Source: Serratia ureilytica (GTDB lineage Bacteria > Pseudomonadota > Gammaproteobacteria > Enterobacterales > Enterobacteriaceae). Taken from it: a stretch of DNA of 64,000 nucleotides. Below, one piece after another: positions 1-9,548 of the stretch (position 1 is the first letter of the stretch; each line of letters begins with the position of its first letter). The position numbers and the translations under genes are program-made. The notes below the pieces were generated by a model. That model searched no databases, was not told the origin of the DNA, and saw only the letters and a program-made list of their open reading frames with translations. The stretch is from positions 1-64,000 of the forward strand of contig NZ_JABXOF010000014.1 of assembly GCF_013375155.1 (NCBI RefSeq). Reading direction: 5' to 3'.

Positions 1-85
1 CCCATGCCGAACTCAGAAGTGAAACGCCGTAGCGCCGATGGTAGTGTGGGGTCTCCCCATGCGAGAGTAGGACACTGCCAGGCAT
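1..85 (+). rRNA. rrf: 5S ribosomal RNA, 3' part
   Basis: The first 85 bases are the 3' two-thirds of an enterobacterial 5S rRNA, ending in the usual CTGCCAGGCAT. The 5' end, and presumably the 23S and 16S genes, lie left of the window. In E. coli the rrnA operon is followed by mobB in the same way, so this is probably the equivalent rRNA operon. No tRNA gene follows the 5S. Confidence 0.97.
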
Positions 86-100
86 CAAATAAAGCCGAAA

Positions 101-126
101 GCCCTGAACTGACGTTCAGGGCTTTT
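101..126 (+). terminator. rRNA operon terminator
   Basis: Perfect stem GCCCTGAAC / GTTCAGGGC with a four-base loop, followed by a run of T. It lies 15 bases after the 5S RNA and is a standard intrinsic terminator for the rRNA operon. Confidence 0.9.
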
Positions 127-143
127 TGCTGTGCGTAAAACGT

Positions 144-166
144 AAAAAAGCGCAGCTACGCTGCGC
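144..166 (-). terminator. terminator of mobA-mobB
   Basis: Read on the minus strand, stem GCGCAGC / GCTGCGC with a three-base loop is followed by TTTTTT. The stem includes the mobB stop codon, so it ends the mobA-mobB unit immediately after the coding sequence. Confidence 0.8.
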
Positions 167-674
167 CTTTCAACCACTCGACAATAAAGTCGGCGATGCT
201 TTCCGGTTGATTGAGATCCAACTGCTTAGCCGAAATGGATAGCGGTCGATCGCTGGCTACCGCGACGACAAACTGATCCAGCATGTCTTCCAACGGCCTG
301 CCGATCTCGGCCCGATAAAGCAGGATCTTGCTGACCGGCTCATGTTTGAACCCTTCCACCAGAATCAAGTCGACCTTATCGGCGTCAAAGCGCCCAGCCA
401 GATAGCGCAGATCCAAAGGTTGTTGCTCCGGCGTTTCGGTCATTAATGCCCAGCGACGATCGCTGGCGACCAGCGTTTGCTCGGCGCCTGCTTTACGCAG
501 CTCATAGCTGTCTTTACCCGGCGTATCCACATCCATGTCGTGATGCGTATGTTTGATCAGTCCAATCCTTACCTGGCGTTGTTTCAGCAACGGGATCAGC
601 TGTTTGAGCAGGGTCGTTTTCCCCGTTCCGCTGTAGGCGCCGATGGCCAGCAAGGGAGGCAATGAACGATTCAT
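156..674 (-). CDS. mobB: molybdopterin-guanine dinucleotide biosynthesis adaptor MobB
   Basis: MobB is a small GTP-binding protein that assists MobA in attaching GMP to molybdopterin to form the Mo-MGD cofactor of DMSO-reductase-type enzymes. The 172-aa product carries a P-loop AYSGTGKTTL close to its N-terminus and the conserved stretch LIKHTHHDMDVD. The chosen ATG (MNRSLPP...) overlaps the mobA stop codon as ATGA, so translation is probably coupled. The frame stays open nine codons further upstream, inside mobA, but that start would lack family similarity. Confidence 0.95.
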   Translation of the reverse strand: MNRSLPPLLAIGAYSGTGKTTLLKQLIPLLKQRQVRIGLIKHTHHDMDVDTPGKDSYELRKAGAEQTLVASDRRWALMTETPEQQPLDLRYLAGRFDADKVDLILVEGFKHEPVSKILLYRAEIGRPLEDMLDQFVVAVASDRPLSISAKQLDLNQPESIADFIVEWLKGAA

Positions 675-1261
675 TTTTTGAGCTCTCGCGTTTGTTGCCA
701 ATTCAGGCTGTCAGCCGGCGTATTCAGGTTATGAAATGCCGCTTGCTGCCCGCTGAACACTACGCGTTGTGCGCCAATTTGATGCAAGAACAGCATCAGC
801 TTGCGTTCACCGCGCGCCAGATAGTCGGCCAGCTGCGGCGCTATTTGGTTATGCAGTAACGCCAGCGTGGGGTGATCTCGTTCACCATCGCTGGCAAAGG
901 CCGCCTGCGCCGCGCCTTTTTGCTGCCATAGCTGAGCGACTAAGTCGGCGGGAAAGTCGGGGACATCACAAGGGACGAAGACCACCCATTCGCTGGGAGC
1001 CTGTTTGAGCCCGGCCAGCATGCCTGCCAGCGGCCCGGCGAAATCGGGCGTCAGATCGCCAATCACCGGCAAACTGCTCGCCTGGTAACGTGCCTGATTG
1101 CGATTGGCGCTGATGGCGACGGAAGCCACCTGCGGGCGTAACCGAGCCAATACGTGTTGATAGAGTGCGATCCCGCCAATCGACACTAGGCCTTTGTCCT
1201 CACCGCCCATGCGCGTGGCCCGTCCGCCGGCCAAAATGACGCCGCTGATTTCTTTATGCAT
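671..1261 (-). CDS. mobA: molybdenum cofactor guanylyltransferase MobA
   Basis: Cytoplasmic enzyme that transfers GMP from GTP to Mo-molybdopterin, giving Mo-MGD. The 196-aa protein, near the usual 194, begins MHKEISGVILAGG and has the nucleotidyltransferase signature LAGGRATRMGGEDKGL at about residues 9-24. An in-frame start 26 codons upstream is possible, but E. coli MobA begins at the equivalent of the Met chosen here. First gene of a two-gene unit with mobB, with a 4-base overlap, divergent from yihD. Confidence 0.95.
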   Translation of the reverse strand: MHKEISGVILAGGRATRMGGEDKGLVSIGGIALYQHVLARLRPQVASVAISANRNQARYQASSLPVIGDLTPDFAGPLAGMLAGLKQAPSEWVVFVPCDVPDFPADLVAQLWQQKGAAQAAFASDGERDHPTLALLHNQIAPQLADYLARGERKLMLFLHQIGAQRVVFSGQQAAFHNLNTPADSLNWQQTRELKK

Positions 1262-1409
1262 CTCGTTTATCCCGCCTTGTCGATGCGCTGATTGTAGCGC
1301 TAAAGCCGGCGCGACATCAGGATTTACCTTTATTGACAAGCCGGTTCTTTCACTGCGTGGGTAAGCCTGTTACTTTGTGAGTTTATTCATGCTATTGGAC
1401 GATATTGAG

Positions 1410-1679
1410 ATGAAAACGCATCGCGTAAACGAGTTGATCGAGCTGTTGCACCCGGCCTGGCAGGAAGATCCCGATCTCAATTTGATGCAGTTTTTGCAAA
1501 AGCTGGCGAAGGAAGCGGGCTTCCAGGGCGAGTTGTCCGAGTTGAGCGACGATATTCTTATTTACCATCTGAAAATGCGCGGCAGCGCCGGCACGGATCA
1601 GATCCCGGGCCTGAAGAAAGATTACGAAGAAGATTTTAAAACGGCGTTGCTGCGTGCTCGCGGCGTTATCAAGGATTGA
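1410..1679 (+). CDS. yihD: YihD, DUF1040 family protein
   Basis: An 89-aa acidic cytoplasmic protein of unknown function, conserved in Enterobacterales at this position between mobA and srkA. The sequence closely follows E. coli YihD along its full length, including [11 protein letters not shown] and the C-terminal [19 protein letters not shown]. The start ATG at 1410 gives exactly the E. coli length. A GTG 33 bases upstream is in frame but less likely. Confidence 0.93.
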   Translation: MKTHRVNELIELLHPAWQEDPDLNLMQFLQKLAKEAGFQGELSELSDDILIYHLKMRGSAGTDQIPGLKKDYEEDFKTALLRARGVIKD

Positions 1680-1777
1680 TCCTCGTGCGGTGCGAGAAAG
1701 CATAGCGCGTGAAATGCGCCATTAATGCTACTATTTCTCATTCCCGGCACCGTGCTGTCAGCGATCAAACGAACGTT

Positions 1778-2764
1778 ATGAATAACTCAGCTTTTAATTT
1801 CGACACCCTGTCGCCCGATTTGATCATGGACGCGCTAGAAGGGATTGGCCTGCGCGTCGATTCCGGCCTGACGGCATTGAACAGCTATGAGAACCGCGTC
1901 TATCAGTTTATGGATGAGGATCGTCGACGCTACGTGGTGAAGTTTTACCGCCCGGAGCGCTGGAGCGCCGCACAAATCGGTGAGGAACATCAGTTCGCTC
2001 TGGATCTGGCCGGCGCGGAGATCCCGGCGGTGGCGCCGTTGGCGCTGCAAGGCGCTACGCTGCATACGCACGGCGGTTTTTTCTTTGCCCTGTTCCCCAG
2101 CGTGGGGGGCCGGCAATACGAGATAGACAATCTGGATCAGTTGGAATGGGTAGGCCGTTTTCTGGGGCGTATCCATCAGGTCGGCGGCGAGCGTTTGTTT
2201 GCCGAGCGTCCAACCATGGGGATTGAAGAGTATCTTGTTGCCCCGCGTCAGGCGCTGGCCGATTGCGAGCTGTTGCCGGCGGCTCAGCGTGATGCCTTCC
2301 TGCAGGCGACGGATAACCTGATTGCGGCGATCAAGCCACACTGGCATCTGAACTGGCAGCCGCGGCGTTTGCACGGCGATTGCCATCCGGGCAATATTCT
2401 GTGGCGCGATGGCCCGCTGTTCGTCGATCTTGATGACGCGCGCAACGGCCCTGCGGTACAGGATCTGTGGATGCTGTTGCACGGCGAACGTCGCGACCAA
2501 CTGATGCAACTGGACGTTTTGCTGGAGGCGTACGGCGAATTTGCCGAGTTCGATCAGCGCGAGCTGGCGTTAATTGAGCCACTGCGGGCGATGCGTATGG
2601 TGTATTACCTGGCCTGGGTCGCTCGCCGTTGGCAGGATCCGGCCTTCCCTAAGAGTTTTCCGTGGATGGCGGAGTCTGATTTCTGGTTATCTCAGACTGC
2701 GGCGTTTAATGAACAGGTTAAGCTGTTGCAGGAGCCTCCTCTGCAGCTGACGCCAATGTATTGA
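1778..2764 (+). CDS. srkA: stress response kinase SrkA (YihE)
   Basis: Ser/Thr protein kinase with an aminoglycoside-phosphotransferase/choline-kinase fold. In E. coli it counteracts MazEF-type stress death and is linked to the Cpx envelope response. The 328-aa product has the catalytic loop HGDCHPGNILW at about 201-211 (HxDxxxxN) and the metal-binding FVDLDDA shortly after. Start MNNSAFNF is identical in position to E. coli; the frame is open 23 codons upstream. It lies 29 bases before dsbA, an arrangement that in E. coli is one operon. I see no clear CpxR box. Confidence 0.95.
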   Translation: MNNSAFNFDTLSPDLIMDALEGIGLRVDSGLTALNSYENRVYQFMDEDRRRYVVKFYRPERWSAAQIGEEHQFALDLAGAEIPAVAPLALQGATLHTHGGFFFALFPSVGGRQYEIDNLDQLEWVGRFLGRIHQVGGERLFAERPTMGIEEYLVAPRQALADCELLPAAQRDAFLQATDNLIAAIKPHWHLNWQPRRLHGDCHPGNILWRDGPLFVDLDDARNGPAVQDLWMLLHGERRDQLMQLDVLLEAYGEFAEFDQRELALIEPLRAMRMVYYLAWVARRWQDPAFPKSFPWMAESDFWLSQTAAFNEQVKLLQEPPLQLTPMY

Positions 2765-2793
2765 AGCTTTAACACAATGGAGAGTTTAGTCTT

Positions 2794-3417
2794 ATGAAAA
2801 AAATATGGTTGGCGCTCGTTGGCATGGTGATGGCATTCAGCGCCTCGGCGGCACAGTTTAGCGATGGCACTCAGTACGTGACCCTGGACAAGCCGGTGAC
2901 CGGTGAGCCGCAGGTGCTGGAGTTCTTCTCCTTTTACTGCCCACACTGCTACCAGTTTGAGCAGGTCTATCACGTGTCCGAGAACGTGAAAAAAGCGTTG
3001 CCTGCCGGCACCAAAATGACCAAGTACCACGTGGAGTTCCTGGGGCCGTTGGGCAAACAGCTGACTCAGGCATGGGCGGTCGCGATGGCGCTGGGCGTGG
3101 AAGACAAAGTAAGCCCGCTGATGTTTGAAGCGGTGCAGAAAACCCAGACCGTGCAAACGCCGGACGATATCCGTAACGTCTTCGTGAAAGCGGGCGTAAC
3201 CGCCGCAGATTATGACGCGGCCTGGAACAGCTTCGTGGTGAAATCTCTGGTGGTTCAACAGGAGAAAGCCGCAGAAGATCTGCAGCTGCGCGGCGTGCCG
3301 GCGGTATTCGTCAACGGCAAATACATGGTTAAAAACGATGGCCTGGACACCAGCTCGATGGACGCTTACGTGAAGCAGTTCGCCGATGTGGTTAAATTCC
3401 TCAGCCAGCAGAAATAA
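2794..3417 (+). CDS. dsbA: periplasmic thiol:disulfide oxidoreductase DsbA
   Basis: Main donor of disulfide bonds to exported proteins, reoxidised by DsbB. The 207-aa precursor has a signal peptide [19 protein letters not shown] with cleavage expected before AQF (about residue 20). The thioredoxin active site CPHC is at residues 49-52 in [13 protein letters not shown], and the cis-proline loop [10 protein letters not shown] is near 168-177. A clear AATGGAG ribosome site precedes the ATG. Second gene after srkA, followed by an intrinsic terminator. Confidence 0.98.
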   Translation: MKKIWLALVGMVMAFSASAAQFSDGTQYVTLDKPVTGEPQVLEFFSFYCPHCYQFEQVYHVSENVKKALPAGTKMTKYHVEFLGPLGKQLTQAWAVAMALGVEDKVSPLMFEAVQKTQTVQTPDDIRNVFVKAGVTAADYDAAWNSFVVKSLVVQQEKAAEDLQLRGVPAVFVNGKYMVKNDGLDTSSMDAYVKQFADVVKFLSQQK

Positions 3418-3433
3418 GCCTGATTCAACATGA

Positions 3434-3461
3434 AAAACGCCGGCATTGCCGGCGTTTTTTT
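3434..3461 (+). terminator. terminator after dsbA
   Basis: Stem AACGCCGGCA / TGCCGGCGTT followed by a T-run. It lies between the convergent genes dsbA and yihG and may serve both directions, since an A-run also precedes the stem. Confidence 0.85.
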
Positions 3462-4356
3462 ATCCGTATTGCCGCTTCAATTTATCCAGCAACCGGTCTT
3501 TTTCCTGCCACAGCGTATTCAGCCACAGCTGGAAGCGCCGCTTGAACTGTTTATCGTTGAAATAATCACCGTGCAGGGTTTCATCGATCGGTAGCGTCTC
3601 TATTCTCACCACGATACGCGTCAGGCGGCCGCACAGCATATCCAGAAAGGGCCGCTGGTTATTTTCCGGATAAAGCAGGGTGACGTTCAACACTTTGTCG
3701 AACTGATTGCCCAGCGCGCTAAGGGTAAACGCGATGCCGGCAGCTTTGGGCGCCAGCAAATTGCGATAAGGTGAATTGCTTTTAATTTTCTTGGCTTCGG
3801 TGAAGCGTGAGCCTTCGACGAAATTGACGATGGTGGTTGGGCGCTGGCGGAATTTTTCGCAGGAACGGCGCGTCGTTTCGATATCCTTGCCGCGTTTTTC
3901 CGGGTGCTTGAGCAAATAGGCGCGGGAGTAACGCTTCATGAATGGCATGTCCAGCGCCCAGCAGGCCAGGCCGACAAACGGCACCCAGGCGAGCTGCTGT
4001 TTGAGGAAATACTTATTCATTGGAATATGATTTCTGAACAGCACGCATAACACGACAATGTCTGACCAACTTTCGTGGTTGCTGATCAGCAGATACCAGT
4101 TTTTGCGATCCAACCCTTCCAGCCCTTCAATATCCCAACGCAATTGCCCGTTAATGCGCAATAACAGCGCCAGCCCTTGGCACCAACACCACATCATGAA
4201 ATCGGCGAAAGCCGAGATATATCGCCAAACGGCGGGAATGGGCACCACGAGTTTCACGATGCCGGCCAGCGTGATGGGGATGGAGCATAACACCGTCACC
4301 AGAATGGTAAGTATGACGGAAATGATAAAGATAACAGGCGTTAACAATCTTGGCAT
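3460..4356 (-). CDS. yihG: inner-membrane lysophospholipid acyltransferase-family protein YihG
   Basis: PlsC-type acyltransferase, reported in E. coli to act as an alternative 1-acylglycerol-3-phosphate acyltransferase. The 298-aa protein has an N-terminal hydrophobic segment ([20 protein letters not shown]), the catalytic HX4D box in SNHESWSD and the glycerol-phosphate-binding EGSRFT. The Met chosen aligns with the hydrophobic N-terminus; upstream codons read through GC-poor leader. Convergent with dsbA, divergent from polA. Confidence 0.92.
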   Translation of the reverse strand: MPRLLTPVIFIISVILTILVTVLCSIPITLAGIVKLVVPIPAVWRYISAFADFMMWCWCQGLALLLRINGQLRWDIEGLEGLDRKNWYLLISNHESWSDIVVLCVLFRNHIPMNKYFLKQQLAWVPFVGLACWALDMPFMKRYSRAYLLKHPEKRGKDIETTRRSCEKFRQRPTTIVNFVEGSRFTEAKKIKSNSPYRNLLAPKAAGIAFTLSALGNQFDKVLNVTLLYPENNQRPFLDMLCGRLTRIVVRIETLPIDETLHGDYFNDKQFKRRFQLWLNTLWQEKDRLLDKLKRQYG

Positions 4357-4689
4357 GATTATGGGCTGACGGTTGGTGGGAACATCGTTGCATGCCAAAG
4401 CGCATGAACAAAAACGCATTTTAACAGAAATCGCCGGGGTAAAGCGCCGCTTAAAATCACTGTTTTTCGTCTCATCGGATAACCATTTGCTGAGTTTTCG
4501 TGCAACTTGTCCAGCTTGTGCTATGGTAATTGAGGCGCCGAATTTGATTAATAGTGCGATTAAAATCCGGCGAAAGTTATATCCACAAATCCAATAAAAG
4601 CCAATAATTAAGCGTCGCCGGAATTCGTTCTTTTAACGCGGTGATTTAAATAGGAATTTTATTCGCCGTTATAACGATAATCGCAGCGT

Positions 4690-4695
4690 TATAAT
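4690..4695 (+). promoter_or_regulatory. candidate -10 box of the polA promoter
   Basis: A perfect TATAAT hexamer in the AT-rich leader, about 160 bases before the polA start. No good -35 hexamer is visible at the right spacing, so the call rests on the -10 alone. Confidence 0.4.
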
Positions 4696-4719
4696 TCGGT
4701 CTCTTTTCTATGCACAAAG

Positions 4720-4728
4720 TTATCCACA
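4720..4728 (+). promoter_or_regulatory. DnaA box upstream of polA
   Basis: Exact match to the strong DnaA box TTATCCACA, some 125 bases before polA and just downstream of the candidate -10. DnaA has been reported to stimulate polA expression in E. coli, so the site may be functional; its occupancy is inferred. Confidence 0.55.
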
Positions 4729-4853
4729 GGTAAGATCTTGCGGATCCTCGCGCACAATCACATCATTTTCGTCCGCAATGCACGCTAAGGTTCGTCTCCG
4801 GCGGCCAGCTATGGCATGCTTACCCCTATGTCCGATCACGATAAAGAAACGCT

Positions 4854-7652
4854 ATGGCCCAGATTGCAGAAAACCCACTAATCCTGGTTGACGGTTCCTC
4901 TTACCTCTACCGCGCTTATCACGCCTTCCCGCCGCTGACCAATTCGGCGGGCGAGCCGACCGGCGCGATGTACGGCGTGCTGAATATGCTGCGCAGTCTG
5001 CTGTTGCAGTATCAACCGAGCCACGTTGCCGTGGTGTTTGATGCCAAAGGGAAGACCTTCCGCGATGATCTGTTCGCTGAATACAAGTCGCACCGGCCGC
5101 CGATGCCGGACGATCTGCGCGCGCAGATCGAGCCGCTGCATAACATGGTCAAGGCGATGGGCCTGCCGCTGTTGGTGACGCCCGGCGTAGAGGCGGATGA
5201 CGTCATCGGTACGCTGGCGCTGGAGGCTGAAAAGGCCGGCCACGCGGTGCTGATCAGCACCGGCGACAAAGACATGGCGCAACTGGTGACGCCGAACGTC
5301 ACCCTGATCAACACCATGAACAACACGATCCTCGGCCCGCAGGAAGTGTGCGACAAGTACGGCATTCCGCCGGAGCTGATCATCGACTTCCTGGCGCTGA
5401 TGGGCGATTCATCGGACAACATTCCCGGCGTGCCGGGCGTGGGCGAGAAAACCGCCCAGGCGTTGCTGCAGGGTATCGGCGGCCTGGATGCGCTGTACGG
5501 CAATCTGGAGAACATCGCCACGCTGAGCTTCCGCGGCGCCAAAACCATGGCGGCCAAGCTGGAACAGAATAAAGAGGTCGCGTACCTCTCCTATAAGCTG
5601 GCGACGATCAAAACCGACGTCGAGCTGGATCTGACCTGTGCGGACCTGACGGTCTCCGCGCCGGATGTCGACACGCTGCAACAGCTGTTCAAACAGTACG
5701 AGTTCAAACGCTGGCTGGCGGACGTAGAAGCCGGCGTCTGGTTGGAAAACAAGAAAGGCGCGGGCGCGAAAGCTGCCGGCGCCGCCAAACCAGCTGTAGC
5801 CGCGGAAGCGCCGAAAGCGCTGGCGGAGGCCAAGCTGTCTCAGGACGGTTATGTCACCATCCTGGACGAAGCGACCTTTACCGACTGGCTGGCGCGGTTG
5901 AAAAAAGCCGACGTGTTTGCCTTCGATACCGAAACCGATGGCCTGGATACCCTGACCGCCAATCTGATCGGCCTGTCCTTTGCGATCGCGCCGGGCGAAG
6001 CGGCTTATTTGCCGGTGGCGCACGATTATCTGGATGCGCCGGCGCAGCTGGATCGCGCTTACGTGCTGGAGGCGCTCAAGCCGCTGCTGGAAGACGAGAA
6101 AGCGCTCAAGGTCGGGCAAAATCTGAAGTTCGATATGAGCCTGCTGGCGCGTTATGGCATCGAGATGCGCGGCATCGCCTACGACACCATGCTGGAGTCC
6201 TATGTGCTGGACAGCGTCGGCGGCCGTCATGATATGGACAGCCTGGCCGATCGTTATCTTGGCCACAAAACCATCACCTTCGAAGAGATCGCCGGCAAGG
6301 GCAAGAACCAGCTGACGTTCAATCAGATCGCGCTTGAGCAGGCGGCGCCATACGCTGCCGAAGACGCCGATGTCACGCTGCAGCTGCATCTGGCGATGTG
6401 GCCGCAGTTGAAACAGAGCGCGGAACTGCTGACGGTGTTCAACGAGATTGAAATGCCGCTGCTGCCGGTGCTGTCGCATATCGAACGCACCGGGGTGCTG
6501 ATCGATCCGGCCATTTTATCGGCCCACTCCCAGGAGCTGGCCAAGCGTCTGGCTGAGCTGGAGGCGCAGGCCCACGAGCTGGCGGAAGAGCCGTTCAACC
6601 TGGCGTCGACCAAGCAGCTGCAGGCTATCTTGTACGAAAAACAAAAGCTGCCGGTGCTGAAGAAAACCCCGGGCGGGGCGCCATCCACCAACGAAGAAGT
6701 GCTGGCCGAGCTGGCGCTCGACTACCCGCTGCCGAAGGTGATTCTGGAATACCGTGGTTTGGCGAAGCTGAAGACCACCTATACCGACAAGCTGCCGCTG
6801 ATGATCAATCCGGTCAGCGGGCGGGTGCATACCTCGTACCATCAGGCGGTGACCGCCACCGGCCGCCTCTCCTCGAGCGATCCGAACCTGCAGAACATCC
6901 CGGTGCGCAACGAAGAAGGGCGGCGCATTCGCCAGGCCTTTATTGCGCCGGAAGGCTACCGCATTGTCGCGGCCGACTACTCGCAGATCGAGCTGCGCAT
7001 CATGGCGCATCTGTCTCAGGATGAAGGGCTGCTGAAGGCCTTCGCCGAAGGGAAAGACATTCACCGCGCCACGGCGTCGGAAGTTTTCGGCGTGCCGTTG
7101 GATAAAGTGACCGGCGAGCAGCGCCGCAGCGCCAAGGCGATTAACTTTGGTTTGATTTACGGCATGAGCGCCTTCGGCCTGGCGCGTCAGCTGGGGATCC
7201 CGCGTGGGGAAGCCCAGCGCTATATGGATCTCTACTTCGAACGTTACCCGGGCGTGCTGGATTACATGGAGCGCACCCGTCAGCAGGCTTCCGAGCAGGG
7301 CTATGTCAGCACGCTGGACGGCCGCCGTCTGTATCTGCCGGACGTCCGCTCCAGCAACGCCATGCGCCGCAAGGCGGCCGAGCGCGCCGCCATCAACGCC
7401 CCGATGCAGGGCACGGCGGCCGATATCATCAAGCGTGCGATGATCGAGGTCGACGCCTGGCTGCAGGGGCAGGAGAAGCCGTTGGTGCGCGCGATCATGC
7501 AGGTGCACGATGAATTGGTGTTCGAGGTGCACGAGTCGGTGATCGACGAAGCCAGCCAACGTATCCGCCAACTGATGGAAGGCAGCATGACGCTGGCGGT
7601 GCCGCTGAAGGTCGATGTGGGCGTCGGCATGAACTGGGATGAGGCGCACTGA
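4854..7652 (+). CDS. polA: DNA polymerase I
   Basis: Repair and Okazaki-fragment-processing polymerase. The 932-aa protein (E. coli 928) has three parts: an N-terminal 5'-3' exonuclease (about 1-320, with [13 protein letters not shown] and GDKDMAQLV), a 3'-5' exonuclease domain (about 325-520) with FDTETDGLD, and the family A polymerase domain with motif A ([12 protein letters not shown]), motif B ([14 protein letters not shown]) and motif C (VHDELVFEV). The exonuclease linker is rich in Ala/Lys (about 300-325), accounting for the small extra length. Monocistronic, followed by Spot 42 RNA. Confidence 0.98.
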   Translation: MAQIAENPLILVDGSSYLYRAYHAFPPLTNSAGEPTGAMYGVLNMLRSLLLQYQPSHVAVVFDAKGKTFRDDLFAEYKSHRPPMPDDLRAQIEPLHNMVKAMGLPLLVTPGVEADDVIGTLALEAEKAGHAVLISTGDKDMAQLVTPNVTLINTMNNTILGPQEVCDKYGIPPELIIDFLALMGDSSDNIPGVPGVGEKTAQALLQGIGGLDALYGNLENIATLSFRGAKTMAAKLEQNKEVAYLSYKLATIKTDVELDLTCADLTVSAPDVDTLQQLFKQYEFKRWLADVEAGVWLENKKGAGAKAAGAAKPAVAAEAPKALAEAKLSQDGYVTILDEATFTDWLARLKKADVFAFDTETDGLDTLTANLIGLSFAIAPGEAAYLPVAHDYLDAPAQLDRAYVLEALKPLLEDEKALKVGQNLKFDMSLLARYGIEMRGIAYDTMLESYVLDSVGGRHDMDSLADRYLGHKTITFEEIAGKGKNQLTFNQIALEQAAPYAAEDADVTLQLHLAMWPQLKQSAELLTVFNEIEMPLLPVLSHIERTGVLIDPAILSAHSQELAKRLAELEAQAHELAEEPFNLASTKQLQAILYEKQKLPVLKKTPGGAPSTNEEVLAELALDYPLPKVILEYRGLAKLKTTYTDKLPLMINPVSGRVHTSYHQAVTATGRLSSSDPNLQNIPVRNEEGRRIRQAFIAPEGYRIVAADYSQIELRIMAHLSQDEGLLKAFAEGKDIHRATASEVFGVPLDKVTGEQRRSAKAINFGLIYGMSAFGLARQLGIPRGEAQRYMDLYFERYPGVLDYMERTRQQASEQGYVSTLDGRRLYLPDVRSSNAMRRKAAERAAINAPMQGTAADIIKRAMIEVDAWLQGQEKPLVRAIMQVHDELVFEVHESVIDEASQRIRQLMEGSMTLAVPLKVDVGVGMNWDEAH

Positions 7653-7825
7653 TCGCCGGGTTATCGCCGTATGCGCTAACTGGCGAGAAGCTAAGCACTT
7701 TTCGTAATTAAGCTACAAGATGCGGCGATAGTTTCCCCAACTTCGCCGTTCTTGCGTCTCAAATTGTGTAAGTAAACTACAAAAAATTCTTTTTCCCTGC
7801 GAAAAAATGATGTAGAGTTACAGGC

Positions 7826-7933
7826 GTAGGGTACAGAGGTAAGATGTTCTATCTTTCAGACCTTTTACTTCACGTAATCGGATTTGGCTGAATATTTAGC
7901 CGCCCCAGTCAGTATTGACTGGGGCGTTTTTTA
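7826..7933 (+). ncRNA. spf: Spot 42 small RNA
   Basis: Hfq-dependent regulatory RNA that in E. coli represses galK and other catabolic genes and is itself repressed by CRP-cAMP. The 108 bases starting GTAGGGTACAGAGG are almost identical to E. coli Spot 42; the one difference noticed is a T missing in the run before AGCCGCCCC. The 3' end is the usual terminator stem CGCCCCAGTCA / TGACTGGGGCG plus T-run. The location just downstream of polA is conserved. A -10-like TAGAGT (7813-7818) lies seven bases before the start. Confidence 0.95.
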
Positions 7934-8122
7934 TTGTAAAAACAGCAGCAAACCATACGTTTTTCCTATCGCTCGGCCCCGACTTTCATTTCAACTTCCG
8001 CTCCCTCAATCCGCGTAATTCGGCGAAACAAGCCCGTTTTGGCGATAAGTCTTTATGATGGCTTTATTTCAAAAATGTAATTAGATAACGAAAAATCCCG
8101 CCTGCGGTCGATCTGCGGGCAT

Positions 8123-8151
8123 AAAAAAGCCGATGCGGCGAGGCATCGGCT
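8123..8151 (-). terminator. terminator of engB
   Basis: On the minus strand, stem AGCCGATGCC / GGCATCGGCT-like hairpin followed by TTTTTT, 18 bases after the engB stop codon. A second, weaker stem (CCCGC / GCGGG then ATTTTT) lies just beyond, at about 8092-8120. Confidence 0.8.
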
Positions 8152-8169
8152 CAAACGTGCGATCAGGGC

Positions 8170-8814
8170 TTATTCGCCGATGTCCTCTTCCGGCAGCACT
8201 TCCGGCGGGATCTCGTTAAACCAGGTGTCCAGCTTCTGGCGCAGCTTGTCGACGCCGATCTTCTTCAGCGACGAGAAGGCTTCAACCTGAATATCCCCCA
8301 TAAACGGCAGCACCGCTTCACGTACCATATTGAGCTGCGCCTTGCGTGCGCCGGAGGCCAGCTTGTCGGCCTTGGTCAGCAACACCAGCACCGGCGTGCC
8401 GACGTCGACCGCCCACTGGATCATCTGTTGGTCGAGATCTTTCAGCGGATGGCGGATATCCATCAGCACCACCAGCCCTTTCAGGCTGTTGCGCATCTGC
8501 AGGTATTCGCCCAGCGCGCGTTGCCATTTGCGCTTCATTTCTTCCGGCACTTCGGCGTAGCCATAACCCGGCAGGTCAACCAGACGAATGCCGTCTTCCA
8601 CTTCGAACAGGTTAATCAGCTGGGTGCGCCCCGGCGTCTTACTGGTGCGCGCCAGGCTTTTTTGGTTGGTCAGCGTATTCAGCGCGCTGGATTTACCGGC
8701 GTTGGAACGGCCGGCAAAGGCGACTTCAATTCCTGCATCCCCCGGAAGATGGCGAATATCGGGTGCGCTGGTGACGAAATGGGTCACATGATAGTTGTAG
8801 TTCTTGCTGGTCAA
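8170..8814 (-). CDS. engB: ribosome biogenesis GTP-binding protein EngB (YihA/YsxC)
   Basis: Essential GTPase of the TrmE-Era-EngA-YihA superfamily that acts in 50S subunit assembly. The 214-aa protein has G1 GRSNAGKSS (about 35-43), G2 region [10 protein letters not shown]3 DLPGYGY and G4 TKAD. The start codon is TTG (complement of 8812-8814), with a GGAG ribosome site ten bases upstream; the N-terminus [14 protein letters not shown] aligns with E. coli MTNLNYQQTHFV, and no ATG fits better. Separate unit, divergent from the csrC-yihI region. Confidence 0.94.
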   Translation of the reverse strand: MTSKNYNYHVTHFVTSAPDIRHLPGDAGIEVAFAGRSNAGKSSALNTLTNQKSLARTSKTPGRTQLINLFEVEDGIRLVDLPGYGYAEVPEEMKRKWQRALGEYLQMRNSLKGLVVLMDIRHPLKDLDQQMIQWAVDVGTPVLVLLTKADKLASGARKAQLNMVREAVLPFMGDIQVEAFSSLKKIGVDKLRQKLDTWFNEIPPEVLPEEDIGE

Positions 8815-9072
8815 AATTTTTCGTCTCCGTGAGGATGGCTAACTGGTTGGCGATTATAACTGCATCAGCGGTAAAAATGGCGTGTTTCTCCGTTTTTAAG
8901 CGGCGGGGCGCGATAAAACGACGGTTAAGCTGCTCGTACGTTGTGAGACATTTGCCATTCGAATCGCGGGTAATGTCGCTTTATTCGAAAGCGATATTTC
9001 TGTTTCTTTTTTAAAAACAATGTGTTGTTTTTTCGTTGTGTGGAAATGTCAGTCAAATCGGCCTCCGGTGCC

Positions 9073-9100
9073 TTGAGCCTTCGCAACAATAACGTAAAGT
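9073..9100 (+). promoter_or_regulatory. candidate promoter of the CsrC-type RNA
   Basis: TTGAGC (9073-9078) and TAAAGT (9095-9100) are 16 bases apart and each match four of six consensus positions. They would start a transcript near 9107, just before the run of GGA motifs. A TGTGAG half-site at about 8942 could be part of a UvrY-binding element, but its second half is not recognisable. Confidence 0.45.
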
Positions 9101-9106
9101 ACTCGT

Positions 9107-9481
9107 TAACGCAGGGTTGCGCAGGATTAGGGAACATCCGGGAAGGATGACAAATCTCAGGGAATGCACAGGGCGTGCAATGAGTGCCAGGATGAACGCA
9201 AAAGGAAGTGACCCTTTCGCACCGGAATAGGCGGCAGGCACATCGGATGGTGAAGTATCGGCAGTTTGGATGCCCGCAGGAAGCGCGCTCGGGAAGAGCG
9301 GATGCGAATGGATTGCGCCATGGACGATTTTCCTTTCAGGATGAAGGACGTAGTGGCAGGGAATGCGGTTATAGCAGAAGGAAAAACCGGGATGTTGCAT
9401 GTACGCAAGGAGCGCGTAACAGGAATACCCTTCGCAAGAAGGTGCGAAATAGGCGGCAGGTTTAACCTGCCGCCTTTTTTC
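9107..9481 (+). ncRNA. csrC: CsrC-type RNA, decoy for CsrA
   Basis: The stretch contains 22 GGA trinucleotides, many as AGGA, AGGGA or CGGGA in short hairpin loops, and no real gene. That is the hallmark of CsrB/CsrC RNAs, which sequester the translational regulator CsrA (RsmA in Serratia). It ends in a strong terminator, stem AGGCGGCAGGT / ACCTGCCGCCT followed by TTTTTT. The position between engB and yihI is that of csrC in E. coli. At about 375 bases it is much longer than E. coli CsrC (about 245) and closer to CsrB. The 5' end is inferred from the candidate promoter. Confidence 0.88.
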
Positions 9482-9548
9482 TTTGTCCGCTTTCTGCTAG
9501 ATTCCGCCGCAATTCTATACTGAATCTACATACCTAAGAGCACACGCT

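Larger units (their letters stand above)
4357..4853. other. intergenic region between yihG and polA
   Basis: About 500 bases, clearly more AT-rich than the flanking genes. No convincing gene was found. It holds the divergent promoters for yihG and polA, a perfect DnaA box near 4720 and a near-perfect one at 4579-4587 (ATATCCACA, one mismatch). Confidence 0.7.

Noticed and set aside
1333-1376. Promoter for yihD with a perfect TTGACA
   Set aside because: The -35 is exact, but no -10 better than two or three matches lies 16-18 bases downstream.
6516-7649. 377-codon frame antisense to polA
   Set aside because: Lies wholly within the polymerase domain of polA and translates to a His/Gln/Arg-rich sequence without motifs.
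7765-7781. CRP site upstream of Spot 42
   Set aside because: TGTGT is followed at the right spacing by ACTAC rather than TCACA. CRP control of Spot 42 is known in E. coli, but a site is not readable here.
8942-8960. UvrY binding site for the CsrC-type RNA
   Set aside because: TGTGAG matches one half of the expected dyad; the other half is not present, so it is only mentioned with the promoter.
9208-9523. Short overlapping open frames in the engB-yihI interval
   Set aside because: They fall in the GGA-rich CsrC-type RNA; their translations are Arg/Gly-rich because of the repeated GGA motifs.
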